Part shown: one piece after another, positions 35,130-43,709 of the stretch
Layout of the letters: each line of letters opens with the position of its first letter
Position numbering within the stretch: the first letter of the stretch is position 1
NCBI GenBank assembly: GCA_041905525.1
Contig: JAYRKY010000019.1
Location: 9,043 to 73,042, forward strand
Length of the DNA: 64,000 bases
Direction of reading: 5' to 3'
DNA from: SHVO01 sp041905525
Lineage (GTDB): Bacteria > Pseudomonadota > Alphaproteobacteria > Rhodospirillales > Rhodospirillaceae
Made by a program: the position numbers and the translations under genes
Notes under the pieces: generated by a model
Database searches by the model: none
Told to the model about the DNA's origin: nothing
What the model saw: the letters and a program-made list of their open reading frames with translations, nothing else

Positions 35130-36089
35130 TCAGGCTGAGCGCGCGCCATCGTCCATATTGTGGGCGACGACTCTCAACTGCGACTTCGCACGTGCGATCT
35201 CGCGGACCAGGAAATCCCTGAAAACCGCGACGCGGGCGGACTGGCGAAGTTCTTCCGGGTACACAAAGTAGGCCTCGATGGTCGGCCCCTCGATCCCCGG
35301 CAGCACCTGAACCACGCCCCGGCCCTCCTGGAGGAAGTATTCCGGCAGCGCGCCGACCCCGATTCCCGCCTTCACGGCCCGGTAAATGCCGTAAAGGTTG
35401 TTCACGCGCAGCGCCGAGTGCGTCTGGATGCCTTTCTCGCGCAGGATCTCCGGCAGCCAATTGATCGACCTTACGGGCGCGACTCCTTCGCCGAAGAGGA
35501 TGAGATCGTGGCTGCGCAGATCTTCCAGCGTGTGCGGAACGCCGCGTTCCTTCAGATAGTCGGCCGAGGCGTAGAGATTCGCGCGCAATGTGCCGACATG
35601 TCGTTGAATGAGGTCCGGCTGGGTCGGTTCGTTGAAGCGGATTGCGACATCCGCTTCGCGCATCGCGAGATCGAGTTCGCGGTCGTCGAGGCGCAACATG
35701 ACCTCGATCCCGGGATAGCTCTTGATGAATTCCTTGAGGCGGCTCGTGAGCCATACGGAGCCAAAGGCGACGGTGGTCGTCACGCGTAGAACGCCTTCCG
35801 TGCTCTCCTTCGTTTCGGTCAGGAGACTTTCGACACTGTTCAGTTTTGCGAACACGTCGTGGACGGTCTTGTACAGGAGGTCGCCTTGCTCGGTCAGAAT
35901 CAAACCGCGCGCGTGACGATGAAAGAGCGAGACGCCAAGCGATTCCTCGAGCGCGCTGATCTGCCGGCTCACCGCCGACTGCGAGAGGTTCAGGGTCTCG
36001 CTCGCGTGCGTGAAACTGCCCGCCTCGGCCACCGCGTGGAAAACGCGCAGTTTGTCCCAATCGAGACGACTATTTTGACGCTGTGGCAC
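35130..36089 (-). CDS. LysR-family transcriptional regulator
   Basis: A 319-residue regulator. The N-terminal winged helix-turn-helix is complete: VFHAVAEAGSFTHASETLNLSQSAVSRQISALEESLGVSLFHRH (shortened). The C-terminal substrate-binding part begins near residue 100 with LRVTTTVAFGSVWLTSRLKEF. It lies 81 bases downstream of the trxB stop on the same strand, an order I associate with other alphaproteobacteria. The inducer and targets are unknown. Confidence 0.92.
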   Translation of the reverse strand: MPQRQNSRLDWDKLRVFHAVAEAGSFTHASETLNLSQSAVSRQISALEESLGVSLFHRHARGLILTEQGDLLYKTVHDVFAKLNSVESLLTETKESTEGVLRVTTTVAFGSVWLTSRLKEFIKSYPGIEVMLRLDDRELDLAMREADVAIRFNEPTQPDLIQRHVGTLRANLYASADYLKERGVPHTLEDLRSHDLILFGEGVAPVRSINWLPEILREKGIQTHSALRVNNLYGIYRAVKAGIGVGALPEYFLQEGRGVVQVLPGIEGPTIEAYFVYPEELRQSARVAVFRDFLVREIARAKSQLRVVAHNMDDGARSA

Positions 36090-36170
36090 TTGAGATCCTT
36101 TCCGCGCGCAAATTGCGCGTCCAGCAGCCCATTAAACCGCGGTTCTTAGTGCGCGGGCACTCGCAGGAAT

Positions 36171-37112
36171 CTAGCCCTGCGCGGCGAGGAAGCGGTCGGC
36201 CTCCAATGCAGCCATGCATCCCGTTCCCGCGGCGGTCACGGCTTGGCGGTATACATGATCCTGCACATCGCCCGCCGCGAAGACGCCCGGAATATTCGTG
36301 CGCGTCGAGTCAGGCTGCGTCACCAGATAATTGTTTTCGTCCATGTCGAGCACACCCTTGAACAGGTCCGTGTTCGGCGTATGGCCGATCGCGACGAACA
36401 TGCCGTCCGCCTTGAGCTCCTGGACGGCGCCGGTTTTCAAATTGCGCACGCGCACGCCGACGACGCCCGGGGGAGCATCCTTGCCGAGAACCTCGTCGAC
36501 TACAGAGTCCCAGATCACCTGGATCTTGGGATGCTCGAACATTCGTTTCTGGAGAATCTTCTCGGCGCGAAGCGAGTCACGGCGGTGGATGAGCGTCACC
36601 TTGGTGGCGTGGTTCGTGAGGTAAAGCGCTTCCTCGACAGCGGTGTTCCCGCCGCCGATGACGACGACCTCTTTACCGCGGAAGAAAAAGCCGTCGCAGG
36701 TTGCGCAGGCCGATACGCCGAACCCCTGGTATTTCTTTTCCGATTCGAGGCCCAGCCAGCGCGCCGACGCGCCGGTCGAAATGATCAAGGTGTCGGCGGT
36801 GTAGGTGTCGCCCGAATCGCCGACCAGCGTGAACGGCCGTTTCGTGAGGTCCAGCTTCACGATCGTGTCGCTGACCATGCGCGCGCCGACGTGCTCGGCC
36901 TGCTTCTGCATCTGCTCCATGAGCCATGGGCCCTGGATCACATCCGGAAAGCCCGGGTAATTCTCGACATCGGTCGTGATCGTCATCTGGCCGCCCGGCT
37001 GCATGCCGGCGACCACGATGGGGGAAAGATTCGCGCGGGCGGAGTAGATCGCGGCGGTCAGGCCGGCGGGACCGGAGCCCAGGATCAGCACTTTGGTATG
37101 AGTATTTGTCAT
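36171..37112 (-). CDS. trxB: thioredoxin reductase
   Basis: A 313-residue flavoenzyme that passes electrons from NADPH to thioredoxin. It shows the FAD motif ILGSGPAGLTAAIYSARA, the redox-active CATC in GVSACATCDGFFFRG, the NADPH motif VIGGGNTAVEEALYL and the final GDVQDHVYRQAVTAAGTGCMAA block (shortened). Length is typical. Confidence 0.96.
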   Translation of the reverse strand: MTNTHTKVLILGSGPAGLTAAIYSARANLSPIVVAGMQPGGQMTITTDVENYPGFPDVIQGPWLMEQMQKQAEHVGARMVSDTIVKLDLTKRPFTLVGDSGDTYTADTLIISTGASARWLGLESEKKYQGFGVSACATCDGFFFRGKEVVVIGGGNTAVEEALYLTNHATKVTLIHRRDSLRAEKILQKRMFEHPKIQVIWDSVVDEVLGKDAPPGVVGVRVRNLKTGAVQELKADGMFVAIGHTPNTDLFKGVLDMDENNYLVTQPDSTRTNIPGVFAAGDVQDHVYRQAVTAAGTGCMAALEADRFLAAQG

Positions 37113-37347
37113 AGCTGGAAAATGGCCTCACCGAGGGCAAAAATTGCTTTGCAGCGCAGCAAAATAAGGGTCTCCAGATATACGTTTGGTGCAAACAGGG
37201 CGCAAGGACCGGCCAACGCTCGCGTGCGCGGGGAGCATAACTCGTTTCGCGTGTCCTATAGTAGTTGCGTTTATCCCTCATTCTTTATAACAATATTTCG
37301 CGCCGCTCAGGGGGGAGCGTCCGCCGTGTCCTGATGTTGGGGGCTAA

Positions 37348-37875
37348 ATGCAACGCGTGAAACTCGACCGGATCGACCGCCAGATCCTTTCGGATCTCCA
37401 GGCGGACGGCCGGATGACCAATGTCGAGCTGGCGCACCGCGCCGGAATCTCGGCGCCGCCCTGTCTACGGCGCGTCCGAGCGCTCGAGCAGGCCGGTTAC
37501 ATCAAAGGCTACCACGCCCAGCTCGACCAGGCGCAGTTGGGCTATGCGGTCTCTGTTTTCGCCCACGTCGGCCTCAACAGCCAGGCGGAGGCCGATCTCT
37601 CGGCGTTCGAGACCCTGGTGAAGGAATGGCCGGAGGTGCGCGAATGCCACATGCTGGCGGGTGAGACCGACTTCCTCCTCAAGATCGTCGCCAAAGATTG
37701 GGACGCCTATCAGAAGTTTGTCACGGAGAAGCTGACGGCCGCCCCGAAGGTCGCGAACGTGAAGTCGGCGTTGGCCATCCGCAGCGCCAAGAACCTGCCG
37801 GGCGTTCCCATCGCCGTAGACGGCGACAAGCCGGTGCAGCCGCCGCTGACGGTCCCCGCGGGCGTGGGGACCTAA
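37348..37875 (+). CDS. Lrp/AsnC-family transcriptional regulator
   Basis: A 175-residue protein with an N-terminal HTH (LDRIDRQILSDLQADGRMTNVELAHRAGISAPPCLRRVRALE, shortened) and the ligand-binding RAM domain (…WPEVRECHMLAGETDFLLKIVAKDWDAY…, shortened). Such proteins sense amino acids, often leucine, and regulate amino-acid metabolism. A short C-terminal extension (VDGDKPVQPPLTVPAGVGT) exceeds the usual 150-160 residues. It is divergent from trxB with a 235-base gap; a bidirectional terminator follows. Confidence 0.93.
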   Translation: MQRVKLDRIDRQILSDLQADGRMTNVELAHRAGISAPPCLRRVRALEQAGYIKGYHAQLDQAQLGYAVSVFAHVGLNSQAEADLSAFETLVKEWPEVRECHMLAGETDFLLKIVAKDWDAYQKFVTEKLTAAPKVANVKSALAIRSAKNLPGVPIAVDGDKPVQPPLTVPAGVGT

Positions 37876-37899
37876 AGGCTCCGTTCCTCCGAGATCACA

Positions 37900-37927
37900 A
37901 AAAAGGGCGCCTTGCGGCGCCCTTTTT
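37900..37927. terminator. bidirectional terminator between lrp-type gene and greA
   Basis: Perfect 12-bp stem AAAAAGGGCGCC / GGCGCCCTTTTT with a TTGC loop. The A and T runs on both sides allow it to end both the rightward lrp-type gene and the leftward greA gene. Confidence 0.92.
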
Positions 37928-37945
37928 ATATGGTCTTCTCGGGCC

Positions 37946-38419
37946 CTATTTGAATTTGACGCTCAGGACTTCGTAGCCCTTCGAGCCGCCTGGCGCGCTG
38001 ACCTCGGCGGTGTCGCCGATGGTCTTGCCGATCAAGGCGCGTCCCAGGGGAGACTGGACCGATATCTTGTTCTTCTTCAGGTCGGCCTCATAGGGCCCGA
38101 CGAGCTGGTAGGTTATTTCCTCATCGCTATCGACATCAGCCACCGTCACGGAGGCGCCGAAGCGCACGGTTTTACCGGACAGCTTGGTGACATCGATGAT
38201 ATCGGCGCGGCTGACAATATCCTCCAGCTCGCTGATGCGGCCCTCAATGAAGCTCTGGCGCTCACGCGCCGCATGATATTCGGCGTTTTCGGAAAGGTCC
38301 CCGTGCTCGCGGGCCTCGGCGATCTGCTTGATCACCGCATGGCGCTCCACGGCCTTAAGCTGGTGCAGCTCAGCCTTTAGGGGCTCTAAACCTTCCGCGG
38401 TCATTGGAATCTTTTCCAT
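37946..38419 (-). CDS. greA: transcription elongation factor GreA
   Basis: A 157-residue factor that rescues backtracked RNA polymerase by stimulating transcript cleavage. It has the N-terminal coiled coil with tip acidic residues (EAREHGDLSENAEYHAARERQSFIEGRI, shortened) and the C-terminal FKBP-like domain (VRFGASVTVADVDSDEEITYQLVG…SPLGRALIGK…). Full family length. It follows carB by 77 bases on the same strand. Confidence 0.97.
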   Translation of the reverse strand: MEKIPMTAEGLEPLKAELHQLKAVERHAVIKQIAEAREHGDLSENAEYHAARERQSFIEGRISELEDIVSRADIIDVTKLSGKTVRFGASVTVADVDSDEEITYQLVGPYEADLKKNKISVQSPLGRALIGKTIGDTAEVSAPGGSKGYEVLSVKFK

Positions 38420-38496
38420 GACGCTTCCTTGTCCTCAAGAAACAGAACAGCCCACGCCATGACGGCGAGGGCTCGGGCCTACAATCAGTATGTCGA

Positions 38497-41400
38497 CTAG
38501 CGACTAAAATAGGATTGCAGGGGCGCAACATCAAGGGCTCCATCCTTGAGCCCCCCGATGGCCGTCGCCGCCGCTTCCGCACCCGATAAGGTGGTGTAAT
38601 GGCAGATGTTCCGGGTGAGGGCCGTTCTGCGGATGGTAAAGCTGTCCTTGAGGGATTGGGCCCCCTCGGTGGTGTTGATCACCATCTGGACGTTGCCGGA
38701 GATCATTTCGTCGACGCAGTGGGGACGACCCTCCGCCACCTTATTGACCGGCTCGGCCGGTATTCCGGCGTTCGCCAGGGCCTGCTGGGTGCCGCGAGTC
38801 GCAATGACCTTGAAGCCCAGGTTCACCAGACGGCGCGCGAGATGCACGGCCTGGTCCTTGTCGCGTTCGCGTACCGAGAGGAACGCGGTCCCGGACGATG
38901 GCAGCGCCAGACCCGCGCCGAGCTGCGCCTTGGCGTAAGCGCGCGGGAAATCGGCATCGAGGCCCATGACTTCACCGGTCGACTTCATTTCCGGCCCCAG
39001 CACGATATCGACGCCCGGAAAACGGTTGAACGGGAAGACGGCTTCTTTAACCGCAACATGTTGCGACGCCAGCGGCGCGTCGCGTCCGACGAGACCGAAA
39101 TCGGCCAGCTTGGAACCGGCCATCACGCGCGCCGCGATCTTCGCGACGGCGACGCCGGTCGCTTTGGCCACGAACGGCACGGTGCGGCTCGCGCGCGGAT
39201 TGACTTCGAGGATGTACACGACGCCGTTCTGAACGGCGTACTGCACGTTCATGAGTCCGACCACCTTGAGCGCGAGGGCAAGGGCCTTGGTCTGGCGGCG
39301 GATGTCGTCAACGATTTCCTTCGGCAGCGTGTGTGGCGGCAGCGCGCATGCGCTGTCGCCGGAGTGAATGCCGGCTTCCTCGATGTGCTCCATGATGCCG
39401 GCGATGTAGACGTCCTTGCCGTCCGACAGGGCGTCGACATCCACTTCGATGGCGTTGGAGAGATACGAGTCGATGAGGAGCGGGTTGTCGCCCGTGGCCT
39501 TCATCGCGCTGCGGATATACTCCGAGACGCCGGCTTCGTCGTAGACGATGCGCATGGCGCGGCCGCCGAGCACATAGGACGGACGAATGACGACCGGATA
39601 GCCGATCCGGTTCGCCGCGGCGCGCGCCTCGTCGGCGTTGCGCGCGGTTCCGTTCGCGGGCTGGCGGAGTTTCAGATCTTCCAGCAAACGCTGGAAACGC
39701 TCGCGGTCCTCGGCCAGGTCGATCGCGTCGGGCGACGTGCCGAGGATCGGAATGCCGGCGGCTTCGAGGGCGTGCGCAAGCTTCAACGGCGTTTGGCCGC
39801 CAAGCTGAACGATGACCCCTAGAACTCTGCCGTTCGACTGCTCGGTGGTGATCAGCTCGATCACGTCCTCGGCCGTCAGCGGCTCAAAGTAGAGGCGGTT
39901 GGAAGTGTCGTAATCGGTCGAGACGGTTTCGGGATTGCAGTTGACCATGATGGTCTCGAACCCCGCGTCGCGCAGCGCAAAGGCGGCGTGGACGCAGCAG
40001 TAATCGAACTCGATGCCCTGGCCGATGCGGTTCGGTCCGCCGCCGAGGATGATGACCTTGTTCTTCGCCGAGGGCTCCGCTTCGCACTCGGGCTCGTTGA
40101 GGCCGTCACCTTCGTAGCAGGAGTACATGTAAGGCGTCGGGGACGCGAACTCCCCCGCGCAGGTGTCGATGCGCTTGTACACGGGCCGAACGCCAAGTTG
40201 ATGACGCAGCTTGAAGATGTCGGCCGCCTTCTTGCCGGCGAGTTCGGCGAGGCGGGAGTCGGCAAACCCCATCTTCTTCAGGCGCAGCAAGGCCTGCCGG
40301 TCGGAGGGAATGCCCTTGGCACGGACATCGGCTTCGGCATCGACGATCGATTTCAATTGCCGCACGAACCACGGATCGAATTTGGTGGCGCGGTGGACGT
40401 CGTCCACGGTCATGCCGGCGCGCAGACCCTGGGCGGCGACCAGGAGCCGGTCGGGGCGCGGCTTGGTCATGGCGAGACGGAGCGCGTCCTTGTCCATCGT
40501 CGGCGCGCCGCTGTCGTCGAGCGAGATCTCATTCAAGCCGTTGAGACCGGTTTCCAGCGAGCGAAGACCCTTCTGCAGGCTTTCGGCGAAAGTGCGTCCG
40601 ACGGACATCGCCTCGCCCACCGACTTCATGCTGGTGGACAGAAGCGGGTCGGCGTCAGGGAATTTTTCGAAGGTGAAGCGCGGAATCTTCGTCACGACAT
40701 AATCGATGGTCGGCTCGAAGGAGGCCGGCGTGGCTTTCGTGATGTCGTTGGTGAGTTCGTCGAGCGTGTAGCCGACGGCAAGCTTGGCCGCGATTTTCGC
40801 GATGGGGAAACCCGTCGCCTTGGAAGCCAGCGCCGACGAGCGCGAGACGCGCGGGTTCATCTCGATGATGGTCATGCGGCCATCGGCGGGGTTGATCGCG
40901 AACTGCACGTTCGAGCCGCCGGTATCGACGCCGATCTCGCGCAGGCAGGCGATCGAGGCGTTGCGCATCACCTGATACTCTTTGTCGGTCAGCGTAAGGG
41001 CCGGGGCGACCGTAATCGAATCGCCCGTGTGCACGCCCATCGGATCGACGTTCTCGATCGAGCAGATGATGATGCAGTTGTCCTTTTTGTCGCGGACGAC
41101 TTCCATCTCGTACTCTTTCCAGCCGAGCACGGATTCCTCGACAAGGACCGTGCCGACCGGCGAAGCGGCGATGCTCGTGCCGACGATATGTTCGAATTCT
41201 TCGGTATTGTAAGCGATGCCGCCGCCTTCACCGCCGAGGGTAAAGGACGGGCGCATGATCGCGGGCAGGCCGACGTACTTCAGCGCCTCGCGCGCTTCTT
41301 CCAACGATTTCACCATGACGCTGCGCGGGCTTTCGAGCCCGATTTTGCTCATGGCGTCGCGGAACAACTCGCGGTCCTCGGCCTTCATGATGACGTCACG

Positions 41401-41757
41401 CTTGGCCGCGATCATCTCCACGCCGAATTTCTCAAGCACGCCGGAATCGGCCAGCTTCATCGCGGTGTTGAGCGCCGTTTGCCCGCCCATGGTGGGAAGC
41501 AGCGCGTCCGGGCGTTCCTTCTCGATGATCTTCGCGACGATCGCGGGGGTGATCGGCTCGATGTAGGTGGCGTCCGCCATCTCCGGATCGGTCATGATGG
41601 TGGCGGGGTTCGAGTTTACGAGGATGACGCGATAGCCTTCCTCGCGCAGCGCCTTACACGCCTGCGCCCCGGAGTAGTCGAACTCGCACGCCTGTCCGAT
41701 GACGATCGGACCCGCGCCGATGATCATGATGCTCTTGATGTCGGTACGCTTCGGCAT
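38497..41757 (-). CDS. carB: carbamoyl-phosphate synthase large subunit
   Basis: A 1086-residue synthetase with two homologous ATP-grasp halves, for carboxyphosphate and carbamate phosphorylation. Seen are the start segment MPKRTDIKSIMIIGAGPIVIGQACEFDYSGAQA (shortened), RPSFTLGGEGGGIAYN in the first half and RPSYVLGGRAMRIVYD in the second, then an MGS-like allosteric domain at the C-terminus (LVNLGFKVIATRGTQQALANAGI…). It lies four bases after carA. It supplies carbamoyl phosphate for arginine and pyrimidine synthesis. Confidence 0.98.
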   Translation of the reverse strand: MPKRTDIKSIMIIGAGPIVIGQACEFDYSGAQACKALREEGYRVILVNSNPATIMTDPEMADATYIEPITPAIVAKIIEKERPDALLPTMGGQTALNTAMKLADSGVLEKFGVEMIAAKRDVIMKAEDRELFRDAMSKIGLESPRSVMVKSLEEAREALKYVGLPAIMRPSFTLGGEGGGIAYNTEEFEHIVGTSIAASPVGTVLVEESVLGWKEYEMEVVRDKKDNCIIICSIENVDPMGVHTGDSITVAPALTLTDKEYQVMRNASIACLREIGVDTGGSNVQFAINPADGRMTIIEMNPRVSRSSALASKATGFPIAKIAAKLAVGYTLDELTNDITKATPASFEPTIDYVVTKIPRFTFEKFPDADPLLSTSMKSVGEAMSVGRTFAESLQKGLRSLETGLNGLNEISLDDSGAPTMDKDALRLAMTKPRPDRLLVAAQGLRAGMTVDDVHRATKFDPWFVRQLKSIVDAEADVRAKGIPSDRQALLRLKKMGFADSRLAELAGKKAADIFKLRHQLGVRPVYKRIDTCAGEFASPTPYMYSCYEGDGLNEPECEAEPSAKNKVIILGGGPNRIGQGIEFDYCCVHAAFALRDAGFETIMVNCNPETVSTDYDTSNRLYFEPLTAEDVIELITTEQSNGRVLGVIVQLGGQTPLKLAHALEAAGIPILGTSPDAIDLAEDRERFQRLLEDLKLRQPANGTARNADEARAAANRIGYPVVIRPSYVLGGRAMRIVYDEAGVSEYIRSAMKATGDNPLLIDSYLSNAIEVDVDALSDGKDVYIAGIMEHIEEAGIHSGDSACALPPHTLPKEIVDDIRRQTKALALALKVVGLMNVQYAVQNGVVYILEVNPRASRTVPFVAKATGVAVAKIAARVMAGSKLADFGLVGRDAPLASQHVAVKEAVFPFNRFPGVDIVLGPEMKSTGEVMGLDADFPRAYAKAQLGAGLALPSSGTAFLSVRERDKDQAVHLARRLVNLGFKVIATRGTQQALANAGIPAEPVNKVAEGRPHCVDEMISGNVQMVINTTEGAQSLKDSFTIRRTALTRNICHYTTLSGAEAAATAIGGLKDGALDVAPLQSYFSR

Positions 41758-41761
41758 CGGC

Positions 41762-42943
41762 TCACTGCGCCTTTTTCTGATCGGCCATCAGCTTCGTGAA
41801 GCGATGGAACAGATAGTGACTGTCCTGCGGGCCCGGAGAGGCCTCCGGATGATACTGAACGCTGAACACCGGCTTGTCGGTGGCGCGCATGCCTTCGACG
41901 ATCCCGTCGAAGAGGCTCTTATGTGTCTCGACCACGTTGTTCGGCAGCGTCGCGCGATCGACGCAGAAACCGTGGTTTTGCGAGGTGATCTCGACTTTCC
42001 CGGTTTCCAGGTCCTGCACCGGCTGGTTGGCGCCGCGGTGACCCAGCTGCAATTTGTAGGTCTTGGCGCCGAAGGCCAGGGCGAGCAGCTGATGGCCCAG
42101 GCAAATGCCGAACACGGGTTTTCCGGTCGCTATGATCTTTTGAATCACGGGCACGGCGTATACGCCGGTCGCGGCCGGATCGCCGGGCCCGTTCGAGAGA
42201 AACACGCCGTCGGGATTGTGCCGCAGGATGTCGTCCGCCGTGGCCGTGGCCGGGACCACCGTCACCTTGCAGCCGGCGTCGGCGAGGCAGCGCAGGATGT
42301 TGCGTTTCGCGCCGTAATCGACGGCCACCACGTTGAACGCGGGTTTGATGCCGTCTTTTTCGAGATCCCCGAAGCCCTTCGTCTTGGACCAAAGCGTCTG
42401 CGTCCAGGTGTAGGTCTGGCTGCAGGAAACTTCCTTGGCGAGGTCCATGCCGTTCAGGCCGGGCCAGGCTTTTGCTTGCGCTTTCAGCGCGTCGAGATCG
42501 AACTTGCCCGAAGGTTCATGACAAATGACGCCGTTCGGGGCGCCCTTGGTGCGGATGCGGCGGGTCAGGCGGCGCGTATCGATTCCGGAAAGGCCGATGA
42601 GATCGTTGGACCGCAGCCACGTGTCGAGGTGCTGCGCCGAGCGGTAATTGGACGGATCGGTGATGTCGTCGCGCACGATGCAGCCGCGCGCGGCGGGCGT
42701 CATGCTTTCGAGGTCTTCGGGGTTAACGCCGACGTTGCCGATGTGGGGGAATGTGAAGGTGATGATCTGACCGGCGTAGGAGGGGTCGGTCATCACTTCC
42801 TGGTAGCCGGTGATGGAGGTGTTGAACACCACCTCGCCGACCTTCGCCCCGGTGGCCCCGATTCCTCTCCCCCAAATGACCTCGCCGTCATCTAGAACGA
42901 GAACGGCCGTGGCACCGGAGGGTTGTTTCATCGGTCGTGTCAA
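41762..42943 (-). CDS. carA: carbamoyl-phosphate synthase small (glutaminase) subunit
   Basis: A 393-residue glutamine amidotransferase. The catalytic Cys is in PVFGICLGHQLLALAFGAKTYKL and the His/Glu pair in VQYHPEASPGPQDS. The N-terminal domain starts GATAVLVLDDGEVIWGRGIGATGAKVGEVVFNTSITGYQEVMTDPSYAGQ (shortened), diagnostic for CarA. It delivers ammonia to CarB through the intersubunit tunnel. Gap to carB is four bases. Confidence 0.98.
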   Translation of the reverse strand: MTRPMKQPSGATAVLVLDDGEVIWGRGIGATGAKVGEVVFNTSITGYQEVMTDPSYAGQIITFTFPHIGNVGVNPEDLESMTPAARGCIVRDDITDPSNYRSAQHLDTWLRSNDLIGLSGIDTRRLTRRIRTKGAPNGVICHEPSGKFDLDALKAQAKAWPGLNGMDLAKEVSCSQTYTWTQTLWSKTKGFGDLEKDGIKPAFNVVAVDYGAKRNILRCLADAGCKVTVVPATATADDILRHNPDGVFLSNGPGDPAATGVYAVPVIQKIIATGKPVFGICLGHQLLALAFGAKTYKLQLGHRGANQPVQDLETGKVEITSQNHGFCVDRATLPNNVVETHKSLFDGIVEGMRATDKPVFSVQYHPEASPGPQDSHYLFHRFTKLMADQKKAQ

Positions 42944-43216
42944 CTCGGCTTCAGGTTTGCGCCCATTCGCGCCGTCCTTCCGCGAGGCCGCGGCTGGACA
43001 GATGGGAATGGATCGTCGTGTGTTTGGATGGCGCGCGGGCGAAAACGCACGCTATCTGGCGCGGTGTAAGCAAAGCGCACCTGTGAGTCAAGTGCTTGGG
43101 CCTGGGTTAGGCCATGTGAACTATAAGTATGATTTTTGGCGCCCGAAGCTTTTGCAAAGCCGCCGCGAATCGCGCTACGCTGACTCTTTCCGCAATAGAA
43201 ATCCGAGTACGTGAAC

Positions 43217-43675
43217 ATGCTGCGCACCCGTTTGGCCGATGCGTTAAAGGACTCCCTGCGCGCGAAGGAAGACCGCAAGGTCGCGACCATCCGCCTGATC
43301 CTGGCCGGTCTCAAGCACAAGGACATTGAAGCCCGTCCGTCCGGCAACACGGCCGGCATCAGCGAGCCCGAAATCCTGCAAATGATGAACGGGATGATCA
43401 AGCAACGCCGGGAAAGCATCGAGATGTACGAGAAGGGCAACCGGCCTGAACTCGCCAAGCAGGAAGCCGAGGAAATCGAGATCATCCAGAGCTTCATGCC
43501 CAAACAGATGGATGAGGGCGAAGTTGCCGCCGCCGTCAAAGCCGCCATTGCGCAATCCGGCGCCGCGTCCGTGAAGGACATGGGCAAGGTGATGGCGGTC
43601 CTGAAAGAGAAGTACACGGGCGTGATGGACTTCTCGAAAGTCTCCGGCGTGGTGAAGCAGCAGCTTGGGGCTTAA
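43217..43675 (+). CDS. GatB/YqeY domain protein
   Basis: A 152-residue helical protein (LADALKDSLRAKEDRKVATIRLILAGLKHKDIEARPSG…, shortened) equal to the YqeY-type protein related to the C-terminal tRNA-binding domain of GatB. It often sits before dnaG and rpoD in alphaproteobacteria, as here. ATG 43217 is used; GTG 43211 is in frame just upstream. Function is unproven, presumably tRNA-linked. Confidence 0.93.
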   Translation: MLRTRLADALKDSLRAKEDRKVATIRLILAGLKHKDIEARPSGNTAGISEPEILQMMNGMIKQRRESIEMYEKGNRPELAKQEAEEIEIIQSFMPKQMDEGEVAAAVKAAIAQSGAASVKDMGKVMAVLKEKYTGVMDFSKVSGVVKQQLGA

Positions 43676-43709
43676 GCTTCATTCTGCTCCTCTTGTAGGT
43701 TGAGGCCCC

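Noticed and set aside
39988..41799. 603-codon plus-strand frame opposite carB
   Set aside because: Shadow of carB; the translation has no recognisable fold and carB is complete.
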